Positions 10,313-18,714 are shown, numbered from the stretch's first letter. The stretch is 64,000 nucleotides of DNA from Candidatus Krumholzibacteriia bacterium (GCA_035268685.1 DATFKK010000172.1:1-64000), one strand, 5' to 3'. Translations and numbers: made by a program. The notes: generated by a model not told the origin, from the letters alone.

Positions 10313-11056
10313 TCACCCACGTTCGCCCAGTCGGCGGGCGATCCACACGGTGCGAAACACTGCCGTACCCGTCGTGCCCACGGCGAGGACGGCCAGAACG
10401 CCGACGGTGAGCGCTCCCGTGTCCCGACCGAGGAGGAGGTGCGACAGCGTGGGATCGAGCACGGGACCGAGCCCGAGCAGCAACATGCGCTCGGCTCGCT
10501 GCAGGACGCCGAGCTTGCACAGCACCCCCAGGCTCTCTCCGCGCGCGCGGGCGTAGCTGACCATGAGCGAACCACCCAACGCGATCACCGCGAGGACCAC
10601 ACCGGGACCCGACCCGTAGAAGACCACCAGGCCGACGAACACGGCCAACTCCGCGAACCGATCGAGGGTGGAGTCGATGAAGGCGCCCGCGTCCGACACC
10701 AATCCACGGCGGCGGGCCACGTCCCCGTCGAGGACGTCGGCGATCCCACTCAGCAGGATCAGCGCCCCTCCGACCGGCAGATGGCCGAGGCCGAATGCCA
10801 CGCCCGACGCGATACCACCCGCAAGACCGAGAAGGTTGAAGACGAATGGGCTCGCCCCGGAAGCGAATGCCGCCCATCGCACCGGGCGCAGCGCCCAGTA
10901 GAACCAGTCGCGCACGAAGAAGCCGAGTACGAACGACCCGCCACGTCCCGTGGCGTCCCTCCCCCGGGCTCGGCCCGCAGCGCTGAAACGGTACGCCGCC
11001 ATGCTCAACAGCGAGAGTCCGACCAGGCTCGTCACGACCACGATCTCGGGTCTCAT
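10313..11056 (-). CDS. CDP-alcohol phosphatidyltransferase family membrane enzyme
   Basis: 247 residues. The family motif DG-x2-AR-x8-G-x3-D-x3-D is perfect: DGDVARRRGLVSDAGAFIDSTLD (near residues 107-129). Several hydrophobic helices surround it. These enzymes exchange CMP of a CDP-linked lipid or alcohol for another alcohol (glycerol phosphate, inositol phosphate, serine and others). The exact acceptor cannot be assigned. The start ATG overlaps the stop of the Tam41-like gene (ATGA, 11053-11056). That gene is predicted to make CDP-diacylglycerol, so the two probably act consecutively at the inner membrane. Confidence -1.
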   Translation of the reverse strand: MRPEIVVVTSLVGLSLLSMAAYRFSAAGRARGRDATGRGGSFVLGFFVRDWFYWALRPVRWAAFASGASPFVFNLLGLAGGIASGVAFGLGHLPVGGALILLSGIADVLDGDVARRRGLVSDAGAFIDSTLDRFAELAVFVGLVVFYGSGPGVVLAVIALGGSLMVSYARARGESLGVLCKLGVLQRAERMLLLGLGPVLDPTLSHLLLGRDTGALTVGVLAVLAVGTTGTAVFRTVWIARRLGERG

Positions 11057-12045
11057 CTCTCGTCTCCGGGCGACATGGACTCGCGGCGCGCGCGGCGCAA
11101 CGCGCGGAGCACGCGAAAGAGCTTCGGCCACAACAACACCAGCGGCCAGCGGCGTTCGGCCGGTCGGATCTCGAGTTCGAGACCGGTCCGTCGCCGCAGC
11201 TTCCGCACGATGTAGTCGAGCCAGTCGTCGTAGGTGAAGAGATATTTCGACCACCGCAACGTGGCACGGATTCGCGAGCGCCGGAAATACCACGCCCAGC
11301 GCAGGCGTGCCACCCGTGATACGGCGCGGGTCCGCACGAAGTGATCACCGGCGACGACCACCCCGTGTTCGGGTCCATGACGGCTGATCAGATCGCGATA
11401 GAGCGGCACGAGCTGGTGCTCCTGGGCGGAGAAGACCTCTCGGACCCGCTCCCCTCGTTCCGGCCGGATCTCGCCCGCGTACGAGACTCGCAGCATGTGC
11501 TCGCAGTAGGTGCGGGCGTCGAACTCCCGGGGTAGGTCGAGCGGAACCCAGCACAGCGTCTCCACCCGCGCACGCGTCACGGCGGTCATGAGCGATCGCA
11601 GCACGGCGGACTCACGGACGAAGACGAACTCGACCCGCTGGGACAAGCGGCCCTTGCAGAAATGATCCGCTGACCGGCTCGAGAGTGCCCTCTCCAGGCC
11701 TTCCCGGGTGACCACGAAGCACTTCGCTCCGGCCCCCTCCACCGCTGGAGGTCGCACCGAGATCACGTTCGGTGTCAACCAGCGGTTCAGCACGGATAGC
11801 GTGAAGGCCGATCGCTGGACCATCCCCCGCTCACGAAGCCTTCCGTAGAACGACCGCGTGCTGTCGACGACCACGAAGAGGTCGGTCGCACTGTGTGGAT
11901 CCGGCGATGTGCCGAGCAAGCGCGACCCGAAGAGGATCACGGCCGCGAGCGTCGGCCCCGATGCACGTGACAGGTACTCGACCTGGGCGGCGACTTCGTC
12001 CGTCGGAACGAAGAGCTCGGGCCGAGCTCGGGAACCGGGATCCAT
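11053..12045 (-). CDS. Tam41-like phosphatidate cytidylyltransferase (CDP-diacylglycerol synthase)
   Basis: 330 residues. An N-terminal nucleotidyltransferase core is visible (residues about 29-60: AAVILFGSRLLG, then DLFVVVD with the metal-binding acidic residue). The C-terminal half matches the mitochondrial Tam41/TAMM41 pattern: CFVVTREGLERAL, HFCKGRLSQRVEFV, VSYAGEIRPERGERVREVF, LVPLYRDLI. Tam41 converts phosphatidate plus CTP to CDP-diacylglycerol and is unrelated to bacterial CdsA. It sits between a PlsC-type acyltransferase (phosphatidate maker, 31 bases upstream) and a CDP-alcohol phosphatidyltransferase (user), which fits exactly. ATG 12045 is chosen because upstream in-frame codons run inside the acyltransferase. 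Remote assignment, made from memory of family motifs. Confidence -1.
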   Translation of the reverse strand: MDPGSRARPELFVPTDEVAAQVEYLSRASGPTLAAVILFGSRLLGTSPDPHSATDLFVVVDSTRSFYGRLRERGMVQRSAFTLSVLNRWLTPNVISVRPPAVEGAGAKCFVVTREGLERALSSRSADHFCKGRLSQRVEFVFVRESAVLRSLMTAVTRARVETLCWVPLDLPREFDARTYCEHMLRVSYAGEIRPERGERVREVFSAQEHQLVPLYRDLISRHGPEHGVVVAGDHFVRTRAVSRVARLRWAWYFRRSRIRATLRWSKYLFTYDDWLDYIVRKLRRRTGLELEIRPAERRWPLVLLWPKLFRVLRALRRARRESMSPGDER

Positions 12046-12076
12046 TCGACCGTCTCTCGTCAGGCAACCCGGCGAG

Positions 12077-12976
12077 TCATCGAGACCCGCCGGGTGCTTC
12101 GGAATCCGCCGACCCTCGCAGTCCGGCGAGACCCTCGACCATCTCCACGTGCATTCGATCGGAGAACTCCGAGGCCGTCTCCACGGTCGGGTCGAACCGG
12201 AACGGACCCAGACGGAGCGCCCGGCCCCGGACCCCGCCGATGTTCGACACGTAGTCGGCGAGCCGGCCGCAGCGCCAGAATCCGTCGACCACCAGTACGT
12301 GGGTCTCCCAGGTCCGCTGCTCGAGGATCGCCTCGAGCCCACCTCTCTTGAACGGTCGAATCCCGCCGTCCCGAGTGCGGTGTCCCTCGGGGAACAGCAC
12401 CATGGGCCGCTCGGCGGAGCGGGCCACTTCGGCGAGACGGTCGACCTGTTCCCTCGTTCGCGATCCCGGCTCCACCAACGGCATGTCGTACAGCCGCAAC
12501 ATGTGGGAAACCAAGGGAATCCCCCGAGCGTAGCGTCGTCTGGTCACGATCAGGGGCGAGCGATCCCGCACCGCGAGAATGCCGAGGGGTATGTCCAGCA
12601 GGGACTGATGATTCATGAGGATGAGCGTCCCGGTGGTACCTCGCACCGGCGCGGGCACCTCGATCCGGGCCCCGGCGACCACTCCGACCACACCTCGCAG
12701 GATCAGCGCGGCCACCCCGCGCATCCAGACATACAGGATCCGGTCACGGGCGCCCGGCCGAATCCGTATCCATCCAGTCACGATGATCCGTTGAATCAAG
12801 TCGGTGACAAGAAATATGATGGCCGCCGTGAAGAGTGAGAAGGCTCCGCGCAGTCGCAATGGTTCGATCCTGCTCCGAGCTCCGGAACTCGACGTCGAAT
12901 CAGGCCCTCTCCGGCACCGGTGATCGTCCTCGAGCGCCTCGTGCTTCCCACGAGAGAAGGATATTTGGGCAGCCAT
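12077..12976 (-). CDS. 1-acylglycerol-3-phosphate O-acyltransferase-like protein (PlsC family)
   Basis: Up to 299 residues. Two membrane-leaning segments (FSLFTAAIIFLVTDLIQ and VAALILRGVVGVVAG) precede the acyltransferase motifs NHQSLLD (HX4D) and LFPEGHRTRDGG (FPEGxR). Expected role: acylation of lysophosphatidate or another lysolipid to give phosphatidate for the downstream Tam41-like enzyme. The start is uncertain. ATG 12976 falls on the same CATG as the divergent synthase start at 12975. A TTG near 12861, with GCAGGA eight bases upstream, would give a shorter protein beginning at the first hydrophobic segment and would free about 110 bases for the divergent promoters. Confidence -1.
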   Translation of the reverse strand: MAAQISFSRGKHEALEDDHRCRRGPDSTSSSGARSRIEPLRLRGAFSLFTAAIIFLVTDLIQRIIVTGWIRIRPGARDRILYVWMRGVAALILRGVVGVVAGARIEVPAPVRGTTGTLILMNHQSLLDIPLGILAVRDRSPLIVTRRRYARGIPLVSHMLRLYDMPLVEPGSRTREQVDRLAEVARSAERPMVLFPEGHRTRDGGIRPFKRGGLEAILEQRTWETHVLVVDGFWRCGRLADYVSNIGGVRGRALRLGPFRFDPTVETASEFSDRMHVEMVEGLAGLRGSADSEAPGGSR

Positions 12977-14348
12977 GAAACCGTCAAGGATCCCCTCCCG
13001 ATACGAGCCGCCCGATTCGGCGGTCGAGTCCAACGCATCCGCCCCCGGCGCGGCCGGCCAGGACGCCGTACCGACGCCCGACGACGAGGATCGCGCGCGC
13101 CGGTTCCAGGACTACGACTACAGCAACTTCTACTCGGGCACAGGGAACGATCCCTTCGACATGCTCGAGCCCTTCGACGCGTGGTGGCAATGGGCGCGGC
13201 CGGCGGGGTACTACCAGTTCGGCCTCCCGATGCGCACGGCACCCGGAACGAGGGTGGACGTCGACGAGACCAAGAATCACACCACCCTGAAGGGTCTCGT
13301 GAACCTGGCCAGCTACAACTACCTGGGTCTCTCCTACCGCCCGGAGGTGATCGAAGCCTCGGTCGACGCCGTACGCAGGTACGGCCTCGGCGCGTCCGGG
13401 TCTCCGATCCTGAGCGGCAACCTCGATCTGCACGAACGGCTGCGTGAGAACCTCGCCCGCTTCAAGGCGAAGGAGGAGGTCCTGCTGTTCCCGTCGGGTT
13501 ATGCTGCGAATCTGGGACTCATCGCCGGCCTGATGCGCGCGGGAGACCTGGTGGTGGCCGACCAGTACTCGCACACGAGCATCATCGATGGAATCATCCT
13601 CTCACGCGCCAAGGCTCGATTCTTCCGCCACAACGACGCCGACGACCTGGACCGCAAACTCGGTCGCGCCGATGGCAAGAAGCTCGTGGTGGTCGAGGGC
13701 GTCTACTCGATGGACGGCGATCTCGCTCGGCTGCCCGAGATCGTGGAGGTCGCTCGCAAGCACGGTGCGCGCATCCTCATCGACGAGGCGCACTCCGGCT
13801 TCCTCTTCGGAGAGAACGGCCGTGGGGTCGCGGAGCACTTCGGCCTCGACGACGAGGTCGACATCCATCTCGGAACCTTTTCCAAGAGCCTCGGGGGCAT
13901 GGGTGGCTTCGTTGCGGGCTCGACCCAGCTCATCAATTATCTTCGGGGGTTCGCGCGTTCGCGTGTGTTCTCCTGTGCGATCGCCCCCGGCGTCGTGGCC
14001 GGACTCGACCGGGCACTCGACATCGCTCGCGCCGAGCCCGAGCTCCGGTTCGTGCTCCACGACAACGCCGACTTCCTCCGCAATCGTCTGAGAGACGCCG
14101 GGGTCGACGTGGGCCTGTCGGAGTCGCAGGTGATTCCGATTCTGATCCGCGACGACGAGCGGATCTTCTCGATCGTCGAGGACCTTCTCCACGAGGGCGT
14201 GTACCTGAATCCGGTTCGCTATCCCGCCGTGGGAAAACACCGATCGCGGGTGCGGATCTCCGTCTCGGCGGCTCACACGCGCGCCGAGCTGGCCGAAGCG
14301 GCCGATGTCATCACTCACGTGCTGCGCAGGTACGGGCTATGCAATTGA
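12975..14348 (+). CDS. Alpha-oxoamine synthase, serine palmitoyltransferase / KAPA synthase-like
   Basis: 457 residues. PLP-dependent family II aminotransferase fold: LASYNYLGLS, GASGSPILSGNLDLHERLRE, DEAHSGFLFGENGRG, and the Schiff-base Lys in LGTFSKSLGGMGGFVAG. An N-terminal extension of about 100 residues rich in aromatic residues (YDYSNFYSG, PFDAWWQWARPAGYYQF) is unlike biotin-pathway BioF and more like the lipid-making members. The enzyme condenses an amino acid with an acyl-CoA or acyl-ACP and releases CO2. It begins a five-gene operon with a lipid kinase, so I favour a long-chain base or aminolipid product. BioF and CqsA-like roles remain possible. The next gene starts 10 bases before this stop. 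Confidence -1.
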   Translation: MKPSRIPSRYEPPDSAVESNASAPGAAGQDAVPTPDDEDRARRFQDYDYSNFYSGTGNDPFDMLEPFDAWWQWARPAGYYQFGLPMRTAPGTRVDVDETKNHTTLKGLVNLASYNYLGLSYRPEVIEASVDAVRRYGLGASGSPILSGNLDLHERLRENLARFKAKEEVLLFPSGYAANLGLIAGLMRAGDLVVADQYSHTSIIDGIILSRAKARFFRHNDADDLDRKLGRADGKKLVVVEGVYSMDGDLARLPEIVEVARKHGARILIDEAHSGFLFGENGRGVAEHFGLDDEVDIHLGTFSKSLGGMGGFVAGSTQLINYLRGFARSRVFSCAIAPGVVAGLDRALDIARAEPELRFVLHDNADFLRNRLRDAGVDVGLSESQVIPILIRDDERIFSIVEDLLHEGVYLNPVRYPAVGKHRSRVRISVSAAHTRAELAEAADVITHVLRRYGLCN

Positions 14349-15001
14349 CGAAGTACAGGTTCTCGAACGCAATCAATGCCTTCTTCGAGATGCCGACCGA
14401 GACCGCGGCCGAGCTGTTGCCCGACCATCTCCAACCACTCGAGCTACGCCACCAGTCCTCGATCCTCGCGGTGACGGCGTTCCACTTCACCGAGAGCATG
14501 GTCGGCGACTACCACGAGGTCGTTCTCGCAGTGATCGTGCCCCCGATGGTCAAAGCCGCCGATGTCTTTCCGAAGTCGGCCTACTATCCCTTCGTCGTGG
14601 GGACCAGTACGTCGGCCTCTCGCGAGCATGCCATCGAACGGTGGCACCTCCCCCACTACATGGCCGACGTCCATGTCGACCTCGTAGAGAAGGATGGTAC
14701 CGTCGACGTCCGTGTCCGTGACGAAGACAGTCCGATCCTCGACTTCCGGATCACGGCACACAAGTGGTCGATCGTCGACCAGCTGTACCAGTGCTTCATG
14801 ACCGACGACTCGAATCGCTATCGGGTCGACATGCATCTGCACGGTCGCTTCACCGAACACGAAGACGAGCAAGGCCGACTCACGCTCCACGAGCATCCGA
14901 TGACCGAGCTGATCTTCGACCAGGACGTCGCGACACACCCGTTCCGCGAGATGTGGATGAAGGACGGGATGCAGGTCTTCGAAGAGCTGGAAACGATCTA
15001 G
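14339..15001 (+). CDS. Acetoacetate decarboxylase-like protein lacking the catalytic Lys
   Basis: 220 residues with the overall pattern of the acetoacetate decarboxylase (ADC-like) superfamily: LLPDHLQPLEL near the N-terminus, YHEVVLAVIVPPM, YYPFVVGTSTSASREHAIERWHLPHYMADVHVD, and FRITAHKW. In true decarboxylases the position after the Pro is the Schiff-base Lys (PKK or PKY). Here it reads LPHYMAD, so Lys is replaced by His and ordinary decarboxylation through an imine is unlikely. It may bind or modify a 3-keto lipid made by the preceding synthase; that is inference from a 10-base gene overlap and shared operon. Homology call moderate; function unknown. Confidence -1.
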   Translation: MQLTKYRFSNAINAFFEMPTETAAELLPDHLQPLELRHQSSILAVTAFHFTESMVGDYHEVVLAVIVPPMVKAADVFPKSAYYPFVVGTSTSASREHAIERWHLPHYMADVHVDLVEKDGTVDVRVRDEDSPILDFRITAHKWSIVDQLYQCFMTDDSNRYRVDMHLHGRFTEHEDEQGRLTLHEHPMTELIFDQDVATHPFREMWMKDGMQVFEELETI

Positions 15002-15030
15002 ATGATCGTGAGTACCGAGTCCGTCGCCTG

Positions 15031-15927
15031 ATGTCGGTCTTCGTGATCGTCAACCCTGCCGCCGGCCGCGGACGGCGCGAGGGCCGGATCGCCAGTCTTC
15101 GAGCGCTCCTGGAGCGCGCGTTGCCCGACCGACGAGAGGTCTTCACCACGGGCCCCGGCCAGGAAGCCGACCTCGTGGATCACGCACTCACCGAGGGCTA
15201 CGACACGATCGTGGCGATCGGCGGAGACGGCACGTGGAGCCTGGTCGCGGACCGCATTCTGAGATCGGGGCAGCGAGACGTGCGTCTCGGGCTGTTGCCC
15301 GCGGGCACGGGGAACGACTTCGGGAAGTCGCTGGGCATCACGTCCGATCGAAGCGAGCACGTGGTCCGGGCGATCGTCGAACGCCGAACGCGTCGGGTCG
15401 ACGTAGGGCGCGCCGGAGGGCGATACTTCCTGAACGTGGTGGGAGCCGGCTTCGACATCGCCGTGATCGACGATGCGGCCGGTCTGCCTTTCCTGCATGG
15501 TGACGCCCTGTACCGAGCCTCCGCGTTGCGTCAACTCTTCCGCTTTTCGGGTCTCCCGCTGGAGATCCACGCGAACTCCTGCCGGCCACTCGTACTCGAT
15601 CATCTCATGCTGGTGGTCGCCAACGCGAACTACTTCGGCGGATCGTTCCACATCGCGCCGCGTGCCCGACTCGACGACGGCCGTCTCGACGCCGTGAGCA
15701 TCGCCAATGGGGGTGCATTCGAGCGAGCCCGCCTCTTCTCACTCGTCGGCCGAGGGCGACACGAGGGACATCCCAAAGTGATCATCCAACAGGCCTCTCG
15801 CCTCGAGGTGCGGTCCGAGCCGGGTTGGCGCTACGAGATGGACGGCGAAGTCTACACGTGCGAGGGTGGGCGGCTCGAGATCGAGTCGGTTCCCGCCGCG
15901 CTCGAGATCTTCGTACCCGAGTTCTGA
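15031..15927 (+). CDS. Diacylglycerol / sphingosine kinase-family lipid kinase
   Basis: 298 residues, normal for bacterial DgkB/YegS-type kinases. It has the NAD-kinase-like catalytic domain: VIVNPAAGRGR at the N-terminus, the nucleotide-binding VAIGGDGTWSLV (near 60-72), LLPAGTGNDFGKSLG, then a beta-rich C-terminal lobe (FLNVVGAGFDIAV, HLMLVVANANYFGG, YEMDGEVY). It phosphorylates a lipid alcohol such as diacylglycerol, ceramide or a long-chain base. Position after the alpha-oxoamine synthase favours a long-chain base or keto-lipid derivative. ATG 15031 is 29 bases after the previous stop; the ribosome site is weak, which suggests coupling. Confidence -1.
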   Translation: MSVFVIVNPAAGRGRREGRIASLRALLERALPDRREVFTTGPGQEADLVDHALTEGYDTIVAIGGDGTWSLVADRILRSGQRDVRLGLLPAGTGNDFGKSLGITSDRSEHVVRAIVERRTRRVDVGRAGGRYFLNVVGAGFDIAVIDDAAGLPFLHGDALYRASALRQLFRFSGLPLEIHANSCRPLVLDHLMLVVANANYFGGSFHIAPRARLDDGRLDAVSIANGGAFERARLFSLVGRGRHEGHPKVIIQQASRLEVRSEPGWRYEMDGEVYTCEGGRLEIESVPAALEIFVPEF

Positions 15928-15976
15928 CTCGGGCCCGAGGGGGCGTGGCGCACGACACAGTGGAGGACGGAACGAC

Positions 15977-17212
15977 GTGAGAGCCGTGACCTTCGACGGA
16001 GCGATTCCACGATACCTGACCACGCGGGCAACTGGTCGGATCGCGTCGCGCTGGCTCTCCGGTCCCGGCCGCTGCACACGCCTGCAGGAGGTCCCGCTGC
16101 CCGCACTGCCGGCCGACGACTGGGTCCGGGTTCGCACTCGACTCGGAGGAATCTGCGGGAGCGACCTCGATCTGGTGCGGCTCGACGTCTCCCCTTCGAC
16201 CTCACCCTTCTCTTCGTTCCCCTTCGTCGTCGGACACGAGAACGTGGGCGTGATCCAGGAGGTCGGTCCGGCCGTGACCGGTCTCCGACCGGGAGAACGC
16301 GTGGTGGTGAATCCGCTGCTCTCGTGCGTGCCGCGCGGAATCGAACCGCCGTGCCGTCATTGCGTGGGCGGGCACCCCGCGCGCTGCCAGAACTTCACCG
16401 AAGGCAGGCTCCCGGCCGGAATGCTCCTCGGCACGACGCGATCACTCGGGGGGAGTTGGGGCGACGCCTACGTCGCCCACGTCAGCCAGGTGGTCCGAGT
16501 GCCCGAACAGGTCGGTGATCGAAGCGCGGTCCTGCTCGAGCCGCTCGCAACGGTGTTGTCGCCCGTCCTCGACCACCCTCCCGCCGCCGGTGAGCAGGTA
16601 CTGGTGATCGGGGGCGGCTCCATCGGTCTGCTCGCAACAGCCGCTCTCCGCACGGTCGCCCCCGAAGCCCGGGTCACCGTGCTCGCCCGGCACCGTTTCC
16701 AGGCCGAACACGCCGAACGCATGGGGGCCCATCACATCGTGGTGCCCCGCGACGCGGACGACTACTTCCGCTCGCTCTCGGACCTCTCGGGTGGTCGCCT
16801 GTTGCACCCCATCCTCGGCCCACGCGTCCACGTGGGTGGATTCGACCACAGCTACGTTTGCGTCGGGAACTCCGGGGCGGTCGACGACGCGCTCCGGTTC
16901 ACGCAGGCGGGCGGACACGTGGTCCTACTGGGCAACGTCTCGCGACTCCCGAAGGTCGACTGGACACCGCTGTGGATGAAGGAGCTCACGATCCGCGGCA
17001 GCCTCTGCTACGGTCACCATCCCCACGGCGGCACGACCCGGCACGCTTTCGACACCGCAATGCATCTGCTCACCGAGGGACTCCGCGACACGATCGATCC
17101 ACTCGTCACCCACGTATTCCCCCTCCGTCACTTCCGGGAAGCACTCGCGTACTCGATGTCCAGATCGCGGCATCGAAGTATCAAGGTGGCCTTCGACCTC
17201 ACCGAGCAATGA
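15977..17212 (+). CDS. Zinc-dependent medium-chain dehydrogenase/reductase
   Basis: 411 residues. Catalytic zinc ligands are recognisable in GGICGSDLDLVR (Cys, near 55) and VVGHENVG (His-Glu). A structural-zinc lobe with Cys residues follows (PPCRHCVGGHPARCQNF). The Rossmann motif is VLVIGGGSIGLLATA. C-terminal features (GGHVVLLGNV, LTIRGSLCYG) are typical of sorbitol or threonine dehydrogenase-like members. GTG 15977 has GGAGG ten bases upstream. In this operon it may reduce the 3-keto group left by the alpha-oxoamine synthase, a job usually done by short-chain reductases. Alternatively it makes a polyol head group. The substrate is not predictable from sequence. Confidence -1.
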   Translation: MRAVTFDGAIPRYLTTRATGRIASRWLSGPGRCTRLQEVPLPALPADDWVRVRTRLGGICGSDLDLVRLDVSPSTSPFSSFPFVVGHENVGVIQEVGPAVTGLRPGERVVVNPLLSCVPRGIEPPCRHCVGGHPARCQNFTEGRLPAGMLLGTTRSLGGSWGDAYVAHVSQVVRVPEQVGDRSAVLLEPLATVLSPVLDHPPAAGEQVLVIGGGSIGLLATAALRTVAPEARVTVLARHRFQAEHAERMGAHHIVVPRDADDYFRSLSDLSGGRLLHPILGPRVHVGGFDHSYVCVGNSGAVDDALRFTQAGGHVVLLGNVSRLPKVDWTPLWMKELTIRGSLCYGHHPHGGTTRHAFDTAMHLLTEGLRDTIDPLVTHVFPLRHFREALAYSMSRSRHRSIKVAFDLTEQ

Positions 17213-17766
17213 ACGCACTTCGCCGGGCTCTCTTCTCTCGGTTCGTCTGGATGCTCGTGGGCCTGTTCGCCCTGACGATTCTCGCGGACCTCTGGCTCGA
17301 TGCGGAAGGCGGCGCTTCGGTCGTGGTGGAGAGATGGGGAGTCTGGGCACCCATCGCCGCATTCCTGCTGAAGACACTCACCACGATGACACCGATCGGT
17401 GCCGTGGCGCTGGCCGTGTTCACCGGAGTGATCTTCCCCCTGTGGCTGGCGATCCTGATCAATCTCGCCAGTGGGATCGTCGGGGGCATCGGGATGTACT
17501 ACGTGTGGCGGCAAGGGAACCACGAGTTCGACCTACAGGCTCGTCTCGAGACCCTTCCCGGGTGGATGCGGCGCTACGCTGCCGACAACCTTCTGTTCCT
17601 GATCCTCTTGCGCTTCCTGCCGTGGGCAGGCGGCGGCCTCGCCGACATGCTGGCCGGCGCGCATCGCATCCCCCTGCGGACACAGGTCTGGAGCCTCGTC
17701 CTCGGGTACCTTCCCGGTTCGGTGATCTACGCGCTCATGGGCACCGGACTCCTCCGTCTGACCTGA
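17209..17766 (+). CDS. Small VTT/TVP38-type integral membrane protein
   Basis: 185 residues with at least four hydrophobic segments: FVWMLVGLFALTILADLWL, a re-entrant-like LKTLTTMTPIGAVALAVFTGVIFPLW, ILINLASGIVGGIGMYY, and SLVLGYLPGSVIYALMG. RFLPWAGGGLADMLAGA resembles the conserved loop of VTT-domain (DedA/TMEM41B-like) proteins, some of which move lipids between bilayer leaflets. The start ATG overlaps the dehydrogenase stop (ATGA, 17209-17212), so it is last in the lipid operon. Lipid transport across the inner membrane would fit but is inference. Confidence -1.
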   Translation: MNALRRALFSRFVWMLVGLFALTILADLWLDAEGGASVVVERWGVWAPIAAFLLKTLTTMTPIGAVALAVFTGVIFPLWLAILINLASGIVGGIGMYYVWRQGNHEFDLQARLETLPGWMRRYAADNLLFLILLRFLPWAGGGLADMLAGAHRIPLRTQVWSLVLGYLPGSVIYALMGTGLLRLT

Positions 17767-17913
17767 TCTGACCGGACCGGAGACGTAAGGTATCCTGCCA
17801 TTCATCTTCGACTTCCGGCAAGCGGGGTGTGTCGTCGGGAAGGATCGAGCTGTCGGACCCAGAAGTCCCACGACCCCATCGGCTCGCCACGGCCGAGGAG
17901 AGCGGCACCGACG

Positions 17914-18714
17914 ATGACGGCGTCTCGAAATCGCGACCGCGGGGGGCGCTGGCAGACCATCGCCCTGCCGAACGAACACGGAGGCTGGAGCTTCGTCGGT
18001 GAGCCGATCCTGCTGGGTCTGCTGCTCGCGCCGACCTGGGGCGGGGTGGCACTCGCGACGGCCGCCGTCGCCGCGTTCCTGCTGCGGCATCCGCTGCGGA
18101 TCGTGCTGCGGGCGAGGGAGGTTTCGCCCCGTGTGCGCGCGGCCCGGCGATTCGTCGTCGCGTACGGCGTTCTCCTGGCCGCCGCGGCGGTCGTCGCTGC
18201 TGTTCTCGCGCCGTCGCTGGGCGTGCTGATCCCCATCGGCCTGTCCGCTCCGCTGCTGCTCGTCCAACTGGGGTACGACGCGCGCGGGCGCAGCCGCGAC
18301 GCCATGGCCGAACTCGCCGGGGCCGCGGCGACCGGGGCCTTCGCTGCCGGCATGGTCCTCTTCGCCGGCTGGTCGCTCGCACTCGCCCTCGGCGTGTGGT
18401 CGGCGCTGGCCATGAAGGGTCTCGCGACCGTGCTGTACGTGCGGGCGCGGCTGCGGCTCCAGCGCGACGCACCGGTGTCGCGCTCGCTCCCGGTGATCGC
18501 GCACGTCGTCGGCGCCCTCGTGCTGTGGGTCGAAACGATCGGCGGGGTGACACCGTGGACGGCGCCGGTGGGCATGGGTCTGCTGACGCTCCGCGCGATG
18601 GCGGGTCTGTCCCGCACGAGCGGTCGAAGGCCGGCGAAGGTCGTCGGTCTGCAGGAATTGGCGTTCGGTGTGGGCTACGTGCTGCTGGTGGCGCTCGGTT
18701 ACCGGGTCGGCTGA
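17914..18714 (+). CDS. YwiC-like integral membrane protein
   Basis: 266 residues. The N-terminal ALPNEHGGWSFVGEPILLGLLL matches the hallmark PNEHGGW motif of the YwiC-like family, followed by about eight hydrophobic helices rich in Ala, Val and Leu. Polar loops contain Arg-rich stretches. Family function is not established; the motif resembles the substrate-binding regions of UbiA-type prenyltransferases only superficially. GAGGAGAG lies about 12 bases before ATG 17914. It is separated from the lipid operon by 147 bases, so it probably has its own promoter, though none is obvious. Confidence -1.
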   Translation: MTASRNRDRGGRWQTIALPNEHGGWSFVGEPILLGLLLAPTWGGVALATAAVAAFLLRHPLRIVLRAREVSPRVRAARRFVVAYGVLLAAAAVVAAVLAPSLGVLIPIGLSAPLLLVQLGYDARGRSRDAMAELAGAAATGAFAAGMVLFAGWSLALALGVWSALAMKGLATVLYVRARLRLQRDAPVSRSLPVIAHVVGALVLWVETIGGVTPWTAPVGMGLLTLRAMAGLSRTSGRRPAKVVGLQELAFGVGYVLLVALGYRVG

